From contig NZ_AQYH01000004.1 of assembly GCF_000380505.1 (NCBI RefSeq), positions 186,001 to 250,000 on the forward strand: a stretch of 64,000 nucleotides of DNA, read 5' to 3'. Every line of letters starts with the position of its first letter. Within the stretch, counting starts at the first letter, position 1. Below, piece after piece: positions 16,189 to 25,273 of this stretch. A model generated the notes under the pieces. The model ran no database searches and was not told the origin of the DNA. It was given only the letters and a program-made list of their open reading frames with translations. Source of the DNA: Kaistia granuli DSM 23481. GTDB lineage: Bacteria; Pseudomonadota; Alphaproteobacteria; Rhizobiales; Kaistiaceae. The translations under genes were made by a program, and so were the position numbers.

Positions 16189-17553
16189 ATGCCGACGCAT
16201 GTGCCGGACATCGCAACGGGCCGTCTGTCGCCCGACGAATATGCCGTCAATTTTCTCGACATCCATCCTCCACTCGATCGCCACCAGGCGCTGGTCGAGT
16301 CCGATCGCTGCTATTTCTGCTATGACGCGCCCTGCGTGAAGGCGTGCCCGACCTCGATCGACATCCCGCTCTTCATCCGCCAGATCCTGACCGACAATCC
16401 GGAAGGCTCGGCCGAGACGATCCTGTCGCAGAACATCCTCGGCGGCATGTGCGCCCGCGTCTGCCCGACCGAAACGCTCTGCGAGGAGGCCTGCGTTCGC
16501 GAGGCGGCCGAGGGCAAGCCGGTCAAGATCGGCCTGCTGCAACGCTATGCCACCGACGTGCTGATGGAAGCGCGCGGCGAGCAGCCCTTCGAGCGCGCCG
16601 AGCCTACCGGCAAGCGGGTCGCCGTCGTCGGTGCCGGCCCCGCCGGTCTCGCTGCCGCGCATCGCCTCGCCATGCACGGCCATGACGTCGTCATCTACGA
16701 CGCGCGGAGCAAGGCCGGCGGCCTCAACGAATACGGCATCGCCGCCTACAAGGCGCCCGACGATTTCGCCCAGAAGGAAGTCGATTTCATCCTGTCGATC
16801 GGTGGCATCACCATCGAGCACGGCAAGGCGATCGGCCGCGACATCAGCCTCGCGGAACTGCGGCAGTCCTATGACGCCGTCTTCCTCGGCATGGGGCTCG
16901 CCGGCGTCAATGCGCTCGGCCTCGAAGGCGAGGATCTCGACGGCGTCGCCGACGCGGTCGATTACATCGCCGATCTTCGCCAGGCCGCGGACCTGGCGAC
17001 CTTGCCGGTCGGCGCCCGCATTGTCGTCGTCGGCGGCGGCATGACGGCGATCGACGTCGCCGTGCAGTCGAAGCGCCTCGGCGCCAAGGACGTGACGGTC
17101 GTCTATCGCCGTGGCCAGGAGAAGATGGGCGCGTCCGACTATGAGCAGGAACTCGCCCAGACCGACGGCGTCCTGATCCGCCACAATGCCAAGCCGAAGC
17201 GCCTCGTCACCGAGGGCGGTCGTGTGACCGGCATCGAGTTCGAGGAGACGCGCGACGAGGCGGGGCGGCTGGTCGGCACCGGCGTGACCTTCCAGCTTGC
17301 CGCCGACACTGTCTTCAAGGCGATCGGCCAGACCTTCATTCCCGCGGCTTTGAACGGCTCGGCCGAGACGATCGCGCTGGAAAATGGCAAAATCCGCGTC
17401 GACGACGAGCGGCGCACGACGCTTCCGGGCGTCTGGGCCGGCGGCGATTGTGCCGCAACCGGAGAGGATCTGACGGTGGCTGCCGTCGCCGACGGCCGTA
17501 TCGCCGCCGAATCCATCCATCTCGCGCTTTCGACCCCGTTCGTCGCGGCCTAG
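16189..17553 (+). CDS. preT: NAD-dependent dihydropyrimidine dehydrogenase subunit PreT
   Basis: 454 residues, GltD-like. Two Cys clusters for 4Fe-4S centres (Cys41, 44, 49, 53 and Cys88, 92, 98, 102) precede an FAD domain with VVGAGPAGLAAAHRLA and an NAD(P)-binding segment VVVGGGMTAIDVAVQ, ending in the flavin motif GVWAGGDCAATGE. With PreA it reduces uracil and thymine to the dihydro forms using NADH, the first step of reductive pyrimidine breakdown. ATG 16189 has AGGGAGGGA upstream. The preA gene follows after 9 bp. A RutR-like operator upstream suggests induction when pyrimidine is available. Confidence 0.93.
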   Translation: MPTHVPDIATGRLSPDEYAVNFLDIHPPLDRHQALVESDRCYFCYDAPCVKACPTSIDIPLFIRQILTDNPEGSAETILSQNILGGMCARVCPTETLCEEACVREAAEGKPVKIGLLQRYATDVLMEARGEQPFERAEPTGKRVAVVGAGPAGLAAAHRLAMHGHDVVIYDARSKAGGLNEYGIAAYKAPDDFAQKEVDFILSIGGITIEHGKAIGRDISLAELRQSYDAVFLGMGLAGVNALGLEGEDLDGVADAVDYIADLRQAADLATLPVGARIVVVGGGMTAIDVAVQSKRLGAKDVTVVYRRGQEKMGASDYEQELAQTDGVLIRHNAKPKRLVTEGGRVTGIEFEETRDEAGRLVGTGVTFQLAADTVFKAIGQTFIPAALNGSAETIALENGKIRVDDERRTTLPGVWAGGDCAATGEDLTVAAVADGRIAAESIHLALSTPFVAA

Positions 17554-17562
17554 GAGGAACCC

Positions 17563-18885
17563 ATGGCCAATCTCGCTTCGACTTTCGCCGGCATCAAGTC
17601 GCCTAATCCGTTCTGGCTCGCCTCCGCGCCGCCGACCGACAAGGCCTACAACGTCGTTCGCGCCTTCAAGGATGGCTGGGGCGGCGTCGTCTGGAAGACG
17701 CTCGGTACCGATCCGCCCGTCGTCAACGTCTCCGGTCCGCGCTACGGCGCGATCCACTCGAATGATCGTCGCCTGATCGGCCTCAACAACATCGAGCTGA
17801 TCACCGACCGGCCGCTCGAGGTCAATCTGCGCGAGATCAAGCAGGTCAAGCGCGACTGGCCGGACCGGGCCGTGGTCGTCTCGCTGATGGTCCCCTGCGA
17901 GGAGCATTACTGGAAGGATATCCTCGCCAAGGTCGAGGAGACCGAGGCGGACGGCGTCGAGCTCAATTTCGGCTGCCCGCACGGCATGAGCGAGCGCGGC
18001 ATGGGCTCTTCGGTCGGCCAGGTGCCGGAATACATCGAGATGGTGGCGCGCTGGTGCAAGCAGCACAGCCGCATGCCCGTCATCGTCAAGCTGACGCCGA
18101 ACATCACCGACATCCGTTATCCCGCCCGAGCCGCCCAGGCCGGCGGCGCCGATGCCGTGTCGCTGATCAACACCATTTCGTCGATCATCGGCGTCGACAT
18201 CGACAGCTTCGCGCCGATCCCGACCATCGACGGCAAGGGCAGCCATGGCGGCTATTGCGGTCCGGCGGTGAAGCCGATCGCGCTCAACATGGTGGCCGAG
18301 ATCGCCAGGGATCCGCAGACGCGCAACCTGCCGATCTCCGGCATTGGCGGCATCACCACCTGGCGCGACGCGGTCGAGTTCCTGGCGCTCGGCGCCGGCA
18401 ACGTTCAGGTCTGCACCGCCGCCATGACCTATGGCTTCCGCATCGTCCAGGAGATGATCACCGGACTGTCCGACTATATGGACAAACACGGCTTCACCTC
18501 GGTCGACGAGATCGTCGGCCGCGCCGTCGGCAATGTCACGGACTGGCAGTATCTGAACCTGAACTATGTGGCGAAGGCGAAGATCGATCAGGACTCCTGC
18601 ATCAAGTGCGGCCGCTGCCACATCGCCTGCGAGGACACGTCGCACCAGGCGATCACGTCGATGGTCGACGGCGTCCGGCATTTCGAGGTGATCGACGCCG
18701 AATGCGTCGGCTGCAATCTCTGCGTCAGCGTCTGTCCGGTCGAAAGCTGCATCACCATGGAGCAGATGATCGAGGGCGTCGATCCGCGCACCGGCTATGC
18801 GATCACCGACCAGTATGCCAACTGGACGACGCATCCCAACAACCCGATGTCGAAGGCCTTTGTTCCCGCCGAGCCGGCGGAATAG
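17563..18885 (+). CDS. preA: NAD-dependent dihydropyrimidine dehydrogenase subunit PreA
   Basis: 440 residues. An FMN-binding TIM barrel (1-320) is similar to dihydroorotate dehydrogenase, with NFGCPHGMSERGMGSSVGQ (Cys138 region), VKLTPNITDI and ISGIGGITTWRDA. It is followed by a ferredoxin-like tail with CIKCGRCHIAC (from Cys346) and CVGCNLCVSVCP (from Cys381) for two 4Fe-4S clusters. It carries the pyrimidine-reducing site and receives electrons from PreT. A strong ribosome site (TAGGAGG) and 9-bp spacing after preT indicate one operon. Confidence 0.94.
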   Translation: MANLASTFAGIKSPNPFWLASAPPTDKAYNVVRAFKDGWGGVVWKTLGTDPPVVNVSGPRYGAIHSNDRRLIGLNNIELITDRPLEVNLREIKQVKRDWPDRAVVVSLMVPCEEHYWKDILAKVEETEADGVELNFGCPHGMSERGMGSSVGQVPEYIEMVARWCKQHSRMPVIVKLTPNITDIRYPARAAQAGGADAVSLINTISSIIGVDIDSFAPIPTIDGKGSHGGYCGPAVKPIALNMVAEIARDPQTRNLPISGIGGITTWRDAVEFLALGAGNVQVCTAAMTYGFRIVQEMITGLSDYMDKHGFTSVDEIVGRAVGNVTDWQYLNLNYVAKAKIDQDSCIKCGRCHIACEDTSHQAITSMVDGVRHFEVIDAECVGCNLCVSVCPVESCITMEQMIEGVDPRTGYAITDQYANWTTHPNNPMSKAFVPAEPAE

Positions 18886-18950
18886 AACGCTGCCGGATTA
18901 GTCGAGTTCGGCCGCGTCTCAGGGCGCGGCCGATGTCTTGGCAGTCTTGA

Positions 18951-20615
18951 TCAGGGCGCTGTCTTGCGACCTTCCCGCGCCAGATATTGGTGGACGAAGG
19001 CGATCGCCATGCTGCCTTCGCCGACCGCCGCCGCGACGCGCTTGACCGGGCTGAGGCGGACGTCGCCGCAGGCGAAGACGCCGGGGACGCTCGATTCCAG
19101 CAGGTAGGGGTCGCGGTCGGGCAAGCCGTGGCCGGCCTTCCGCACGTCGTCGCCGGTCAGCACATAGCCGCGTCCGTCACGCGCGATCTCCTTCGGCAGC
19201 CACTCGGTTTCCGCGTCGGCCCCGATGAAGCAGAACACGCCGCCGCAATCCTGCCGGTGCACCTCCTGGCTCCTGTTGTCGCGAATGTCGATCGCCGTCA
19301 GATTGGTTTCGCCGTGAACGGCGATGATCTCGGCGTTGAGAAGGGCGGTGATGTTCGATTTGGAACGCAGCTGGTCGATCAGGTATTGCGACATGCTCTT
19401 TTCGAGCGAGTCGCCCCGGACCACGAGCGTGACCGTGTTGGCGTGATTGGCGAAGTAGAGCGCCGCCTGGCCGGCGGAATTGCCGGCGCCGATCAGATGG
19501 ACGTTCAAGCCATGCGTCACGCCGACCTCGCTGCGCGCCGCGCCATAATAGATGCCCTTGCCGATGAAGCGGTCGAAGCCGTCGATGGCGAGCCGCCGCC
19601 AGCTGACGCCGGTGGCGAGGATGAGGGTCCTTGCGTGAACGGTCTCGTCGCCGTCGAGGACGACCGTGCGCGTCGCCGGATCGATGCGGGTGACGGACCG
19701 GGTGACGAGGATCTCCGCCCCGAGCCGTCTTGCCTGCTGCAGCGCGCGGCTGGCCAGTTCGTCGCCCGAGACGCCGCTTGGAAAGCCCAGATAGTTCTCG
19801 ATCCGCGACGAGGTGCCGGCCTGGCCGCCGGGAGCCTCGCGCTCGATGACGATGGTCCGGAGCCCCTCGGACGCGCCATAGACCGCCGCGGCCAGTCCGG
19901 CCGGGCCGGCGCCGATGATCGCGACGTCATATTCGCCGGAACGCGGCTTCGTCTGCAGCCCGAGCCGGTCCGCGAGCTCGCGGATGTTCGGATGGACCAG
20001 CGTCGTCCCGTCGGCCAGGCGCAGCGCCGGGCAGTCGTCATCGGGCGGGCAGGGGCCTGCCCAGAGCGAGGGCAATTCGGCCGCATCCGGCGTCACCCAG
20101 TTGAAGGAGATCTGGTTGCGCGACAGGAAGCGCCGGATCTCGCCGCCCTCGGTATTCCAGCGCTGGCAGACGATGGTCACGCGCGGCTTTTGCGGTTCGG
20201 CGGTCAGGCTCTGCAGTCCGCCAATGCGCTCGCGAGCCAGCGCACTTACCTTCTGCGAGACCTCCGGCGCGACGGCGGCGAGGGCATAGTATTGCTGCAG
20301 TTCGAGCCGCATCACCCGCGACGGCTCGGCGGCGCGATAGCCGCCCGGGAAGGGCGAGCCGAGGGCGATCGGAACCTCGCCGAAGATCTGCCCGGGATTG
20401 CGCCAGCCCAGTGTCCGCTCGACGCCGTCGAACGTCTTCACGACCTCGATCTTGCCGGAAAGCACAGCATAGAGCGCCGGTTCCTCTCCGGCATGGACCG
20501 CGAATTCGGCCGGAGACAGGCTGATGTTGGCGGCGTTCCGCGCCAGTCGCTCCAGCTGTTCTCGCGAGAGGGTTGAAAAGAGAGGAATTGCCGCAACGTC
20601 ATCAATCGTCAGCAT
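18951..20615 (-). CDS. Cyclic-nucleotide-domain thioredoxin-reductase-like flavoprotein lacking the redox CxxC
   Basis: 554 residues in three parts: a cNMP-binding-like domain (about 1-120, with LYAVLSGKIEVVKTF and PGQIFGEVPIALG), a short glutaredoxin/thioredoxin-like region (about 130-215), and a thioredoxin-reductase fold. The last part has an FAD motif IIGAGPAGLAAAVYGASEG (about 232-250), EREAPGGQAGTSSRIENYLG and a second dinucleotide motif LIGAGNSAGQAA. The site where TrxR has CATC reads GIYYGAARSEVG, so no dithiol is present. The ATG at 20615 opens the conserved domain. It is on the opposite strand inside the pyrimidine locus; its electron acceptor is unknown. Confidence 0.88.
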   Translation of the reverse strand: MLTIDDVAAIPLFSTLSREQLERLARNAANISLSPAEFAVHAGEEPALYAVLSGKIEVVKTFDGVERTLGWRNPGQIFGEVPIALGSPFPGGYRAAEPSRVMRLELQQYYALAAVAPEVSQKVSALARERIGGLQSLTAEPQKPRVTIVCQRWNTEGGEIRRFLSRNQISFNWVTPDAAELPSLWAGPCPPDDDCPALRLADGTTLVHPNIRELADRLGLQTKPRSGEYDVAIIGAGPAGLAAAVYGASEGLRTIVIEREAPGGQAGTSSRIENYLGFPSGVSGDELASRALQQARRLGAEILVTRSVTRIDPATRTVVLDGDETVHARTLILATGVSWRRLAIDGFDRFIGKGIYYGAARSEVGVTHGLNVHLIGAGNSAGQAALYFANHANTVTLVVRGDSLEKSMSQYLIDQLRSKSNITALLNAEIIAVHGETNLTAIDIRDNRSQEVHRQDCGGVFCFIGADAETEWLPKEIARDGRGYVLTGDDVRKAGHGLPDRDPYLLESSVPGVFACGDVRLSPVKRVAAAVGEGSMAIAFVHQYLAREGRKTAP

Positions 20616-20760
20616 GCTGCATGTGTCCGATATCTGCGCCAAGTCTCCCTTTCTGATTAGCAGCGCGGAAGGGGGAATTCCAGTTTTCGGCCGATCGCGC
20701 CGGCGGGCTCCGGTCAAGCAGTTTCGGCCGTTCTAGCGCCCTTGCCGTGGACGGAGCCGC

Positions 20761-21429
20761 CTATTTGGGGCGGGACAGCAGTCCGTTCAGGAAGATCTCG
20801 TCCAGCGTGCGCGTCGCCGTCTCGAAATGGCGGTTGTCGTCGGCGGCCTCGCCGAGCGTCGCGCGGACCTGGACGTCGAAATCGGCATAGTGCTGCGTCG
20901 TCGCCCAGATCATGAAGATGAGGTGATGCGGATCGATCGGTGCCAGGCGACCCTCGGCGATCCAGCGCTGGATCACCTTGGCCTTGTCGTCGACCAGCGT
21001 CTTCAGCCGCGTGGCGAGCACGCCGCTTATGATCGGCGCGCCCTGCATGATCTCCATCGCATAGAGCCGCGACGCCTTTGGATTGTCGCGCGACATCTCC
21101 AGCTTGCGGTCGATATAGGCGCGGATCTCGGCGATCGGGTCGTCGCTCTCGCCGAGCGATTCCAGCGGCTGCAGCCAGAGCTCCAGCGTCCGCCGCAGGA
21201 TGGCGAGGTAGATGTCATCCTTGCGGCGGAAGTAATAGAGCAGGTTAGGCTTGGTCATGCCGGCCAGCTCGGCGATCTGGTCGACAGTGGCCCCGCGAAA
21301 ACCGTAGGTCGAGAAGATCTCCAGCGCGGCGTCGAGGATGCGTTCCTCGTTCTCTTCCTGGATGCGCGTCCGCTTCTTGGTCTGGCGCGCGCGGGCGGTA
21401 TTGGCTGGCGTCAGTGCGGCCCGTGTCAT
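20761..21429 (-). CDS. rutR: RutR family TetR-type regulator of pyrimidine catabolism
   Basis: 222 residues. It reads closely with E. coli RutR: ILDAALEIFSTYGFRGATV, DQIAELAGMTKPNLLYYF, RLYAMEIMQGAPI, and the near-identical stretch LAPIDPHHLIFMIWATTQHY. E. coli RutR binds uracil and releases TTGACCA-N2-TGGTCAA operators. The ATG at 21429 is preferred; longer frames add non-conserved residues. Candidate operators lie upstream of this gene (21469-21484), upstream of preT, and before the aminotransferase, which supports a local regulon. Confidence 0.9.
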   Translation of the reverse strand: MTRAALTPANTARARQTKKRTRIQEENEERILDAALEIFSTYGFRGATVDQIAELAGMTKPNLLYYFRRKDDIYLAILRRTLELWLQPLESLGESDDPIAEIRAYIDRKLEMSRDNPKASRLYAMEIMQGAPIISGVLATRLKTLVDDKAKVIQRWIAEGRLAPIDPHHLIFMIWATTQHYADFDVQVRATLGEAADDNRHFETATRTLDEIFLNGLLSRPK

Positions 21430-21468
21430 GACGGTGGTCGACTTTCCCGTTCGATCTTCGTGGCGCGC

Positions 21469-21484
21469 CTGACCACCCGGCCAA
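21469..21484. promoter_or_regulatory. RutR-like operator upstream of rutR
   Basis: CTGACCACCCGGCCAA matches 11 of 14 fixed positions of the RutR consensus. It is 40 bp before the rutR start, so it would give autoregulation. Weaker than the preT site. Confidence 0.5.
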
Positions 21485-21587
21485 TTGGCTTCCCTTGTCG
21501 CGGTGCCTCGCGACACCGCTTGGCTTCCGTAACGGACTTTCGGTCGATTCTTGCCCGATTTCAATGGTTTCGCGCCGGGCCGCCGGC

Positions 21588-22151
21588 TCAGAAGCTCGGT
21601 GGCGTGCAGGCGGAGACCAGTTCCAGGTCCTCGTCGCCGACATTGCGGAAGGCGTGCGGCTTGCGGCTGTCGAAGAAATAGGCGTCGCCGGCGGCCAGTT
21701 CGTAGCGGGCGCCGTCGACTTCCAGCACCATGCGGCCGCGGATGATCAGGCCGGCCTCCTCGCCCTGATGCGACAGCATCGCCTTGCCGGAAACCGCGCC
21801 CGGCTTGTAGCGCTCATGCAGCATCTGCAGCGAGCGGCCCTCGAGATTGGAACCGACCTGGCGGTAGGAGATCTTGCCGCCGCCGATTTCCTTTAGCTCG
21901 GCCGCGCGAAACACGACCTGCTCGGCCGGCGGCCGCGCCTCGGCGAAGAACTCCGACAGGCTGAACGGGATGCCGGAGAGGATCTGGCGCAAGCCCGAGA
22001 CCGAGGGGCTCATCCGGTTCGCCTCGACCATCGAGACGGTGGCGTTGGAGACGCCGGCGCGCTTCGCCAGCGCCCGCTGCGAAAGGCCATGCCGGATGCG
22101 CAGTTCGCGCAGTCTGGCGCCGACATCGATGTCGAAGTTCGAAGCGTTCAT
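21588..22151 (-). CDS. XRE family regulator with C-terminal cupin domain (PuuR-like)
   Basis: 187 residues. The N-terminal helix-turn-helix (about 10-65) reads LRELRIRHGLSQRALAKRAG, then VSNATVSMVEANRMSPSV. The C-terminal cupin (about 110-185) has HQGEEAGLIIRGRMVLEVDG and AGDAYFFDSRKPHAFRN. This layout is that of PuuR-type regulators of amine and amino-acid catabolism, where the cupin senses a small ligand. The ATG at 22151 is preferred over far upstream starts. It diverges from the omega-aminotransferase gene, so it probably controls the beta-alanine branch together with, or instead of, RutR. Confidence 0.88.
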   Translation of the reverse strand: MNASNFDIDVGARLRELRIRHGLSQRALAKRAGVSNATVSMVEANRMSPSVSGLRQILSGIPFSLSEFFAEARPPAEQVVFRAAELKEIGGGKISYRQVGSNLEGRSLQMLHERYKPGAVSGKAMLSHQGEEAGLIIRGRMVLEVDGARYELAAGDAYFFDSRKPHAFRNVGDEDLELVSACTPPSF

Positions 22152-22200
22152 CTGTTCAATATAAAGAACGTTCTTAACGGCGGCAACAATTTGACCGGCA

Positions 22201-22216
22201 TTGACCCTAAGGTTAC
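22201..22216. promoter_or_regulatory. RutR-like operator between the XRE-cupin gene and the aminotransferase gene
   Basis: TTGACCCTAAGGTTAC has an exact left half except its last base (TTGACC) and a partial right half (GGTTA). It lies 57 bp before the aminotransferase start. A second TTTGACC occurs just upstream, around 22190. It is weaker than the preT site and could instead belong to the XRE-cupin regulator. Confidence 0.4.
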
Positions 22217-22272
22217 GTTCGAGAAAGTGATCGGCCGTGCTGTGAAACTGGCCGCTAAGGGACACACGGAAC

Positions 22273-23595
22273 ATGACAAGCGCGCCTCTCCCGAACAATC
22301 TCGAAGCCTTCTGGATGCCGTTCACGGCAAACCGCCAGTTCAAGCAGAATCCGCGCATGCTCGTCAGCGCGAAGGACATGCACTACACCTCCGCCGACGG
22401 CCGCCAGATCCTCGACGGAACCGCGGGGCTCTGGTGCGTGAATGCCGGCCATGCCCGTCCGAAGATCGTCGAGGCCGTCTCGAAGCAGGTCGCCGAGCTC
22501 GACTACGCGCCCGCCTTCCAGATGGGCCATCCGAAGGCATTCGAGCTGGCCGCGCGCCTCTCCGCCATGATGCCCAAGCCGCTCGACCATGTCTTCTTCA
22601 CCAATTCCGGCTCGGAATCGGTCGATACGGCGCTGAAGATCGCGCTCGCCTATCACCGCGCCAAGGGCAACGGCACCAAGTTCCGCCTGCTCGGCCGCGA
22701 GCGCGGCTATCACGGCGTCGGCTTCGGCGGCATCTCCGTCGGCGGTATCTCCGGCAACCGCAAGACCTTCGGCACCATGCTGACCGGCGTCGACCACATT
22801 CGCCACACGCATGACCTTTCCCGCAACGCCTTCACGCGCGGCGAGCCGGAATATGGCGTCGAGTTCGCGGATGATCTGGAGAAGGTCATCGCGCTGCATG
22901 ACGCCTCCAACATCGCCGCCCTGATCGTCGAGCCGGTCGCCTGCTCGACCGGCGTGCTGATCCCGCCGAAGGGCTATCTGAAGCGCCTGCGCGAGATCTG
23001 CGACAAGCACGACATCCTCTTGATCTTCGACGAGGTCATCACCGGCTTCGGCCGCCTCGGCACGCCGTTCGCCGTCGATTATTTCGACGTCGTCCCGGAC
23101 CTGGTGACGACCGCCAAGGGCCTGACCAGCGGCGTCGTGCCGATGGGCGCGGTGTTCGCCTCCAAGAAGATCTATGATGCGTTCATGAACGCGCCGGAAA
23201 ACACCATCGAGCTGTTCCACGGCTACACCTATTCGGCTCATCCCGTAGCCTGCGCCGCAGCCCTCGCCACCCTCGACGTCTACGAGGAAGAGGGGCTGAT
23301 GACCCGGGTCGCCGACATCAGCCAGTATTGGGAGGACGGGCTGCACAGCCTGAAGGGCCTGCCGAACGTCATCGACATCCGCAACATCGGCCTGATCGGC
23401 GCCATCGAGCTGGAGCCGATCGCCGGCAGCCCGACCAAGCGCGCCTTCCAGGCCTTCCTGAAGGCCTATGAAAGCAATCTGATGGTCCGCACGACCGGCG
23501 ACATCATCGCGTTGTCGCCGCCGCTGATCATCGAGAAGAGCCACATCGACCAGATCTTCGACACGCTTGCGAACGTGCTGAAGCAGATCGACTGA
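22273..23595 (+). CDS. Omega-amino acid:pyruvate aminotransferase (beta-alanine transaminase type)
   Basis: 440 residues, class III PLP aminotransferase. It has the early [13 protein letters not shown] segment, [15 protein letters not shown] for cofactor binding, [10 protein letters not shown], and the Schiff-base Lys282 in TTAKGLTSG. The N-terminal [15 protein letters not shown] is typical of omega-amino acid transaminases that act on beta-alanine. It would convert beta-alanine and pyruvate to malonate semialdehyde and alanine, downstream of the pyrimidine pathway. It is followed after 16 bp by mmsA, so they form an operon. Other omega-amines are possible substrates. Confidence 0.88.
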   Translation: MTSAPLPNNLEAFWMPFTANRQFKQNPRMLVSAKDMHYTSADGRQILDGTAGLWCVNAGHARPKIVEAVSKQVAELDYAPAFQMGHPKAFELAARLSAMMPKPLDHVFFTNSGSESVDTALKIALAYHRAKGNGTKFRLLGRERGYHGVGFGGISVGGISGNRKTFGTMLTGVDHIRHTHDLSRNAFTRGEPEYGVEFADDLEKVIALHDASNIAALIVEPVACSTGVLIPPKGYLKRLREICDKHDILLIFDEVITGFGRLGTPFAVDYFDVVPDLVTTAKGLTSGVVPMGAVFASKKIYDAFMNAPENTIELFHGYTYSAHPVACAAALATLDVYEEEGLMTRVADISQYWEDGLHSLKGLPNVIDIRNIGLIGAIELEPIAGSPTKRAFQAFLKAYESNLMVRTTGDIIALSPPLIIEKSHIDQIFDTLANVLKQID

Positions 23596-23611
23596 GGTTC
23601 GGGAGGATAGA

Positions 23612-25120
23612 ATGGATACGATCGCCTTGAACACGATTGCCAATCTCGTCGACGGCAAGCCGTCGCCCTCGACCTCGACGCGCAGCCAGCCCGTCTACAA
23701 TCCGGCCACCGGCGAACGGTCGGCGACGCTGCCGCTTTCCACGGCGGCGGAGCTCGATGCCGCCGTCGCCTCGGCCAAGGCGGCGTTCCCGGCCTGGGCC
23801 GACACGCCGCCGATGAAGCGCGCCCGCGTCATGTACAAGTTCAAGGACCTGCTGGAGCAGAACGCCGACAGGATCGCCAGGGCGATCTCGGCCGAGCACG
23901 GCAAGACCCATGACGATGCGCTCGGCGAAGTGCAGCGCGGCCTCGAGGTCGTCGAGTTCGCCTGCGGCATCCCGCATCTGCTGAAGGGCGAGTATTCGAA
24001 GAATGTCGGCCCGGCGATCGACACCTATTCCGACCGCCAGGCGCTCGGCGTCGTCGCCGGCATCACGCCGTTCAACTTCCCCTGCATGGTGCCGCTCTGG
24101 ATGTATCCAGTGGCGATCGCCTGCGGCAACACCTTCATCCTGAAGCCGTCGGAGCGCGACCCGGGTGCCGCCATGCTGGTGGCGGAGCTGCTGCACGAGG
24201 CAGGCCTGCCGGCTGGCGTTCTCAACGTCGTGCATGGCGACAAGGAAGTCGTCGACGCAATCCTGCATCATCCCGACATCAAGGCGGTTTCCTTCGTCGG
24301 CTCGACGCCGATCGCGCAATATGTCTATGCGACCGGGACGGCGGCCGGAAAGCGCGTCCAGGCGCTGGGCGGCGCCAAGAACCACATGGTCATCATGCCG
24401 GATGCCGACATGGACAAAGTCGCCGACGCGCTGATGGGCGCCGGCTACGGTTCGGCCGGCGAGCGCTGCATGGCGGTCTCTGTCGCGGTTCCGGTTGGCC
24501 AGAAGACGGCCGATGCCCTGGTCGAGACGCTGGCGCCGCGCGTGCGCGCGCTGAAGATCGGCCCGGCCACGGACCGTGACGCGGAGATGGGCCCGCTCGT
24601 CACCAAGCAGCACATGGAAAAGGTGCTCGGCTACATCGACAAGGGTGTCGCCGAGGGCGCGAAGCTGGTCGTCGACGGCCGTGGCTTCAAGCTGCAGGGC
24701 TACGAGGACGGCTACTTCGTCGGTGGCACGCTTTTTGATCATGTCAGCAAGGACATGACGATCTATCGCGAGGAGATCTTCGGTCCCGTGCTCGCCGTGT
24801 TGCGGGCGGGCACCTATTCCGAGGCACTCGAGCTGATCAATGCCCATGAATTCGGCAATGGCACCGCGATCTTCACCCGCGACGGCGACGCGGCGCGTTC
24901 GTTTGCCGACAAGGTCGAGGCCGGCATGGTCGGCATCAACGTGCCGATCCCGGTTCCCGTTGCCTATCATTCCTTCGGCGGCTGGAAGAAGTCGATCTTC
25001 GGCGATCACGCCATTTACGGGCCGGAGGGCGTGCATTTCTACACAAGGCTGAAGACGGTCACGACCCGCTGGCCGGACGGCATCAAGTCCGGTGCGGTCT
25101 TCAACTTCCCGACGATGTGA
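23612..25120 (+). CDS. mmsA: CoA-acylating (methyl)malonate-semialdehyde dehydrogenase
   Basis: 502 residues, aldehyde dehydrogenase superfamily, MmsA/IolA branch. It has [22 protein letters not shown], the NAD-binding [12 protein letters not shown], and catalytic Cys286 in [11 protein letters not shown]. It lacks the Glu of ordinary ALDHs in the [15 protein letters not shown] segment, as expected for CoA-dependent members. It oxidises malonate semialdehyde to acetyl-CoA plus CO2, or methylmalonate semialdehyde to propionyl-CoA. After an aminotransferase and before pydC/pydB, it completes uracil and thymine carbon use. GGGAGG lies before the ATG. Confidence 0.92.
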   Translation: MDTIALNTIANLVDGKPSPSTSTRSQPVYNPATGERSATLPLSTAAELDAAVASAKAAFPAWADTPPMKRARVMYKFKDLLEQNADRIARAISAEHGKTHDDALGEVQRGLEVVEFACGIPHLLKGEYSKNVGPAIDTYSDRQALGVVAGITPFNFPCMVPLWMYPVAIACGNTFILKPSERDPGAAMLVAELLHEAGLPAGVLNVVHGDKEVVDAILHHPDIKAVSFVGSTPIAQYVYATGTAAGKRVQALGGAKNHMVIMPDADMDKVADALMGAGYGSAGERCMAVSVAVPVGQKTADALVETLAPRVRALKIGPATDRDAEMGPLVTKQHMEKVLGYIDKGVAEGAKLVVDGRGFKLQGYEDGYFVGGTLFDHVSKDMTIYREEIFGPVLAVLRAGTYSEALELINAHEFGNGTAIFTRDGDAARSFADKVEAGMVGINVPIPVPVAYHSFGGWKKSIFGDHAIYGPEGVHFYTRLKTVTTRWPDGIKSGAVFNFPTM

Positions 25121-25273
25121 CGCTAAGGTGTCGTCGGGACAATCCGCTGATTCCAGCATCTCCGCACCAGCGGAGATGTGCTCGGCCGCGACGCTGTGCG
25201 GCCGAGGGAAGCGCGGTCTTCTTCACTTGGGCCGGGATCGCGCCTGAGAGCCAAACCAACGAAAGATGAGCGC

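Noticed and set aside
16024-18834. A 936-codon leftward open frame
   Set aside because: Antisense to preT and preA, both of which have complete Fe-S and flavin motifs. It has no recognisable domain.
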